A stretch of 64,000 nt of DNA from Cristatella mucedo (Eukaryota; Bryozoa; Phylactolaemata; Cristatellidae). Every line of letters begins with the position of its first letter. Positions within the stretch are counted from its first letter, which is position 1. The notes beneath the pieces are model-generated. The model worked only from the letters and a program-made list of their open reading frames with translations, made no database searches and was not told where the DNA came from. The position numbers and the translations under genes are program-made. This document shows, piece after piece, positions 59,022 through 64,000 of this stretch. The DNA is taken from NCBI GenBank assembly GCA_009760855.2, contig WPIO01000001.1, forward strand, positions 17,932,501-17,996,500, in the 5' to 3' direction.

Positions 59022-60431
59022 CTGAGGGCGGCAATGGCGTGCAAAAATGAGGCTTATGCACGGAGGCTGCGGCAGCAGCAGCGGCAGCAGCAAAGCTCTG
59101 TCCGGCAGCAGTGAGAGAGAGCCTGAGAGAGCCAAAAGAGACGCATGCAGGTGGCCGCCCTCGGCTACTGTGCGATGCCAGCAGCCGTGGAGCGTGCGCT
59201 GTCGTCTGCTGTCATGCTCGGTACTGGTACAGAGGTGAAGGACGACTCAAAGCATGTAGTGCAGCACGAGGGAGCAGTGATGCAGCAAAGTCTAGTTGAC
59301 CGCGTGCCTTGTGCTAGACTTGGTGTGCTATGCTTCGTCTGCCAACTTGATCACTCGATGTCCTATTTACCTGGCGCTGCTGTATTGTTGTTGGCCTAAG
59401 CAGCTCGAGTGTGCCACCATCTTACAGCTATTTTAGATTCAAGCTCGGGCTTTGAACTCATTCTTACTTGGTTGTCACTGCGAGACAACTGTGTGTCAGT
59501 GAATTAGGCTTTGGCTTTGGATAACAATATGCTGCTTGCGCTGCCCACTCGAAAGGTATTGTGGGTATTCAGACCCAGACCCCATTGCATAATGTCAACT
59601 AGTCAGCTTGCAGCACTAACCTGTTTAACAGAAGTAGTGTTGACATAGACCCTCAAATAAGACACGTGCAGTGGTGATATGATACATAGCTTGCTTCCAC
59701 GATTCTCATGCAACGACGACTACTCTCCTGCTGCCGACTATGGCTCATCCTTTTCAGCGGTCCTGACTCTGCTATGCTTCCCACTTTCTCTTTGCTGCGT
59801 GAGACGAAGTCTGTTGGCTACCGAAAGCCGCTTAGGCTGTGAGTGGGCTATACAAAACTCTCTTGCGTAACACCAACATGGTCTTTGTGGAGTTACAGAC
59901 GTAGATACATTGTACATAGCTAACGATTTTATATTTTGCTCCACAGCACACCCTTGAGATTTACGATGGAGTTTAAATGATGCTTTGTCGAGGCAAAATA
60001 TAGTCAGTGAAATTAGCTTGGAAGGAGAGACTTAGTCATTACAATTTCTTCTTTTCTGGCAATTCCCTAAAATTTTGACGGCACCTGTACACACAAGTGT
60101 ATAGATTACACAGCACACACAGGAATGTATGCAGACTCTATATAAGATAATAGTTTATTCTGATTTGTAGGGCCTTTGGCTAATCAGGGCAGCATTTTAT
60201 TGATGTTACTTCTTAAAGAATAAAAGAACATAATTGTTTAACTCCGAGTAACTGAAGCAACCACGAGGTGGCTAATGAGTATTGCAATCTTTTGCACTAC
60301 ATGCCACTGTAGAGTGCGAACCTACGACCTTGATTGATGGTAATAGATGTGTCCCAATTAATACAATTCGTTGAATATGTACATTGGTGAATATGCATGT
60401 GCATACATATATGCATGCATGCACTTGCATG

Positions 60432-60437
<6 letters not shown>

Positions 60438-60464
<27 letters not shown>

Positions 60465-60475
60465 GCACACACACG
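60438..60475. repeat. (CA)n microsatellite
   Basis: CACA with CGCG at the left end, in the vWA/TSP1 gene intron. Confidence 0.93.
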
Positions 60476-60639
60476 GACGAACACATAAACAAAAATGCAT
60501 AGCCAGAATATCGTCTATTGAAAGACTTCAGCAACAAAAACTATAGAGCCAGATCTGGAATTAAATATGGCATCTCTTGATTTGTGGTTGAGCAACTTAA
60601 CCCACGTGCACACACTCACACACACTACACACAAACACA

Positions 60640-60946
60640 GTTAAATAACGTTATAGTATATAACGTTATAGTATATAACGTTATAGTATATTTATATATG
60701 TATATATATATATATATAGTATTTATATATATATATATATGTGTGTGTGTGTTATAGCGTTATATACTTAAATAAATTAGTTAACTATATTGCTGTAATT
60801 AATATATATATACATATATATAATATATAAATAATATAAATATATACATATACATATTATGATAACTATACTGCTATAATATATAAATAATATATAAATA
60901 TAAATAAATAAATATATATATATATATATAGACGTTACAAATATCA

Positions 60947-60981
<35 letters not shown>

Positions 60982-61015
60982 AAATAATAAGACGTTTTAG
61001 ACGTTACAAATATCA

Positions 61016-61053
<38 letters not shown>

Positions 61054-61085
61054 TGATATTTGTAACGTCTAAAACGTCTTATTTT
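60640..61085. repeat. AT-rich block with short tandem repeats and a palindrome
   Basis: Three copies of a 17-18 base unit TATAACGTTATAGTA, several (TA)n runs, and a 35-base inverted repeat around (TA)15 at 60986-61085. A partial copy of the arm lies at 60931-60950. Confidence 0.92.
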
Positions 61086-61836
61086 CTCTTATTTTGTCTA
61101 ATATATTGGGAAATGAAGTGTAATGGTGACTAGGGGTGTTATTTCCTGTCCAGGGGATCTAATGATTAAAAATACCATATTTAGAGGGTCGTGAACAGGT
61201 TTGTATGCTCTAAATACCAAAAATATTCGATTTATAAATAAAGAATCCTACTTTTCAGTTATTGCAGTCGAGTCTGGTATTGATTAAATGTGGTAAACGA
61301 GGGACGACTGTATTTACATCTACACAAACACCGGTGTACGTTTATATATATTACAGCTACATTGTACATGAATATGTCTATGTCCTTATATGAGTGCACT
61401 TAGTCCAGGCCACAGATCTACATACATACTGGTGTACATTTAAAGATATTAGAGCTACACCGTATACGAATATGTCTACGCAAATATGTGAGTGCATTTA
61501 GTCCTAGCCACAGATTTCTTGGCGAAAGCTCTCGATTGTTAATTTTTGAGTCAACTCAACCTGTCTACCTGTCTATCTACAGGGTGTTAACATAGGAAGC
61601 CATCTAGAAGGCTCTAATATCTAGGAGCTATAGCTTTGATGGAACACTGTTGTATGGCACCCATATGTGTGTGTATGACATATGAAGTTTGTGGAAATTA
61701 GGTACTTTGCCTGCAGATCACAAGGGACTACTGCTGGATTCAATCATTGCAAACGAAGTATTCAATGTGAATCCTCGGCCAAAATGATAGTCCGCAGCTG
61801 TGCAGGATCTGCTGCAGTTACCAGGGCATCACTTAC

Positions 61837-62014
61837 GTGGCTGGAGTAGTCGGCATTGCCGGACCAGTGATTGTATATCTGCCTTGATCTTTAATAAGTC
61901 ACTGAAAAATCCCTTGAAGACACCAAGTTGTCGACCAGCTATTGCAAGTAGCTCATCATGGTCGGCGTTGGAACCGATCGCTATGGCATATGTTGTCACA
62001 CCTCCTTGGCGCAG
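61837..62014 (-). CDS. Multidomain protein: first vWA domain, part 2
   Basis: A 178-base exon with acceptor TTCTTGACAG and donor CCAC|GTAAGTG, phase 0 in and phase 1 out. It completes the vWA fold: LRQGGVTTYAIAIGSNADHD is the usual strand after the metal-site Asp, and the domain closes with a Cys in LVRQCRLLQP. It is not part of any long open frame, being found by splice borders and family pattern. Confidence 0.88.
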
Positions 62015-62255
62015 CTGTCAAGAAAAGGCCAGCCATTTGGAGGCAAACTGCTGCGAACCGTGGCTTTTTATCCTACATCTGCCTGCCATGATCACCCTGA
62101 GCAAGAGCAATTGGCAGGCACGAGGTAGGAACCATTCCCTGTGCACCATGCGAATATAGTGAACCAGCCTATTTCTCGTCCTCATGCTCATCCTTTCCTT
62201 CTTAAGCTGCACGAATACCGTCCTGCTGGTTAGAGCCGGAACAGATCGTTCTTAC

Positions 62256-62659
62256 CTTCTTAGCTTCTTCTGCTGTCTTTTGTGGGTCGTACGAGTGACC
62301 GTCGGTGACAATGAATGCCACTTTAGGTACACCGATGCGTGCCCCACTGCTAGGCAGCAGAAACCTGTTATGCAGGTAGCTGATGGCACGGTCGGTGTGC
62401 GTGCTGCCCACAACTTTTCGGATGCCGCGTAGTGCACGCTGCACCTGATCGGGGCTGCCGAACTCGTTGAGGTAGAATCCCTTGAAGGGTCGGTCAGAGA
62501 AAATGGCTGCACCGATACGGTGCTTGGTGGGTCCAACGTTGAATATTTCTACCAGGCTCGACAGGAAGTTCATAATCGTCCGGAAATCCGGTTCGTAGAT
62601 GCTGCTCGACGAGTCGACGAGGAATGCAATGTCAAGCTCCCGATTTCGTAAGTTGCAAT
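62256..62659 (-). CDS. Multidomain protein: first vWA domain, part 1
   Basis: Von Willebrand factor A domain, a protein- and collagen-binding fold of the extracellular space. The exon starts at acceptor GGTTACAG before 62659 (alternatively CCTGCAG before 62677; both fit phase 1). It ends at a perfect donor AAG|GTAAGA in phase 0. The metal-ion-dependent adhesion site is complete: DSSSS in ELDIAFLVDSSSSIYEPD, a Thr in GSTHTDRAI and Asp in FIVTDGHSYD. A metal-dependent ligand is therefore likely. Confidence 0.9.
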
Positions 62660-62916
62660 CTGTAACCGTCGAGATGGCTGCAGGTGGCGATACAGGCGCC
62701 AGTCTATGGCTGCCCACTCCAATCGGCGCATGCTGTGCGCACGGGCTCAAGCCTTCTCAAGCATGCATGCGCAATGGCTTGGCACGCCTGTGTTGAAGCT
62801 TGCAGAGGAGTGCGGCCGACATGCCGCTGATGCTGCCGTCGCTGCCACCGCCGCAGCTGCCACTGCTGCTTCGGCGGTGGCTGCAACCGTCGAAGCAGCA
62901 GTTAAGCTCACAGTAC

Positions 62917-63201
62917 CTGTGACAGTGACGTTCCCGCTAGCCGCGAGCGGACCGTCAAGGAGGATCGGGTGCGTGGCTTGGCATTCAAGCTGACTGCCCG
63001 ATTGTCCCGTCGTAAAGCCGTAGTCGTTGACCGTGGCATCCGACGTTAGGCTGAACGAGTCGTCTACCAGGACGCCGTCCTTGTACCAGACAAGCCTGGT
63101 GCCGTTCACTGCCGGCGAGGTGCGGCATTGGAGCTGAACGCGGGTTTCCTTTTCCACCGGCTCCTTCGGCAAGCCGGTGATGACAGGCTGGCCAGGCTTC
63201 A
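62917..63201 (-). CDS. Multidomain Ig/vWA/TSP1 protein: immunoglobulin domain exon
   Basis: A 285-base phase 1-1 exon between acceptor TTGTGCTGCAG and donor ACAG|GTACTG. It encodes one Ig-like domain: PGQPVITGLPKEPVEKETRV, then first Cys in QLQCRT, core Trp in LVWYKDG and second Cys in QLECQATHP. N-glycosylation sequons NGT and NVT point to an extracellular location. A phase 1-1 border is typical of Ig modules that were shuffled between genes. No start codon or signal peptide was found, so earlier exons must lie upstream, probably beyond 64000. The whole gene resembles hemicentin or the coral protein coadhesin in domain content, not in detail. Confidence 0.88.
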
Positions 63202-63314
63202 CTGCAGCACAAAAGTCGCACACGTGACGCCCGACACGTCGGTTTGCCAGGACGTCGGCATTTGGCATCGTTTGTGCACTCAACAATTTTTCTTGCGTCC
63301 TGTCTGCATGCAGG

Positions 63315-63495
63315 AGCCAGCGGTGCTATCTATCTCCTTTAGGATGTTGCCTCTAAATACGTTATTCTTGTTGTTTAACAAGCATGCTACCGCTAACCAT
63401 GCCATCGTGCTTCCTTTGCAGCAATTATAAGCGCCTAGAAAGAGATGAGTTCTCGGAGGGCGCTTTATCAAATGTATTATTATTATTATTACTGT
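63315..63495 (+). mobile_element. L2 3'-end fragment with ATT tail
   Basis: Diverged UTR, GCAGCAATTATAAGCGCC and the tail hairpin with small deletions, then (ATT)n. It lies just upstream of the Ig exon, opposite to the gene. Confidence 0.8.
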
Positions 63496-63682
63496 TAGGT
63501 GCGCAAAGATTATGCCATTTTGTGCAGAAGTAGTGAGCAGTTGTACCCGAGTCTGTGGGGGGGGAGGTAGCTGTCATTTTCAGGCAAGGATGCTGCATGC
63601 ATGGATGTACGGTGCCCTTGCTGGTTGGGCCTGAAGTCTTAAGCTGCATTTACAAGAGAAGCCCTGTTTCTGTTCTGCTTCA

Positions 63683-63812
63683 GGCGTCACCCAGACTGGG
63701 AGCATCACCCAGACTGGGGGCATCACCCAGACTGGGGGTATCACCCAGACTGGAGGCATCACCCAGACTGAGGTGTCACCCAGACTGGGAGTGTCACCCA
63801 GACTGGGAGAGG
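63683..63812. repeat. Minisatellite of about seven 17-18 base units
   Basis: CATCACCCAGACTGGGGG repeated, with small changes and one or two shorter units. The flanks are unique. Confidence 0.95.
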
Positions 63813-64000
63813 TTCAAGTCTTAGGTAAGACTGAACCAAGACTCGGCAGCTGAGCATGGTTCTGCTCTTTCGACAAGACTTAGGCGAGACTGAGCAAACG
63901 ATTAATCATTGGTGCTGTCAAGGGCACGCCTTCTTCGTTGCTTTAAAAGCACGGCGAACGACTTAAACGGCTTAACCATTACAGTGTTCCACGAGAGTCC
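63813..64000. other. Window end, no feature
   Basis: Unique sequence with repeated AAGACT/GAGACTGA motifs just after the minisatellite. No exon seen. Confidence 0.4.

Larger units (their letters stand above)
59022..61836 (-). other. Intron between the first vWA and first TSP1 exons
   Basis: A 2.8-kb intron with phase 1 borders on both sides. It holds a CA repeat (60438-60475), an AT-rich block of TA repeats (60640-61050) and a long palindrome (60986-61085). No coding signal. Confidence 0.7.

Noticed and set aside
62706..62993. Ala/Val-rich plus-strand frame and its minus-strand partner after the Ig exon
   Set aside because: GCTGCC-rich intron sequence; the Ig exon has a good donor before it.

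Overview
This is nuclear DNA from an invertebrate animal. Genes are split by introns with GT-AG borders, developmental and extracellular-matrix domains are present, and the space between genes is filled with L2-type LINE copies, tRNA-derived SINEs and long microsatellites. I cannot name the phylum. Nothing here is bacterial or viral, and there is no operon-like arrangement.

Left part (1-19 kb): a GC- and CpG-rich block holds a POU class III homeobox gene on the minus strand. Exon 2 (8728-9814) carries the whole POU-specific domain and homeodomain. A likely exon 1 (12042-12392) has a clean donor and a TATA-like box just upstream, but its reading frame fits exon 2 only if one extra base is allowed for near a CAG-repeat tract. 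Around the gene lie CpG-rich stretches, (GCC)n runs, long CT/GA repeats and two perfect GC-rich hairpins.

Middle (19-40 kb): mostly repeats. The main gene is a TMEM70-like mitochondrial protein on the minus strand (about 23.6-24.25 kb). A 5'-truncated L2 retrotransposon with a 600-codon open reverse transcriptase frame sits at 26.0-28.2 kb. Many decayed, inverted and nested L2 pieces surround it.

40-49 kb: a plus-strand gene of four coding exons (40054-48916, about 388 residues). All three introns are phase 2 and every junction keeps the frame. I do not recognise the protein securely.

56.6-63.2 kb: a minus-strand gene for a secreted or surface multidomain protein. Its exons give Ig, von Willebrand A, two thrombospondin type 1 repeats and a second von Willebrand A domain, with consistent phases. 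The gene almost certainly continues past both ends of the part I can see. The first vWA keeps its metal-ion site and the second has lost it.

The repeats tell a shared story. One SINE family carries a tail very like the L2 3' end, which suggests L2 enzymes copied it. A second SINE family has a different body. Several insertions lie in introns of the real genes.
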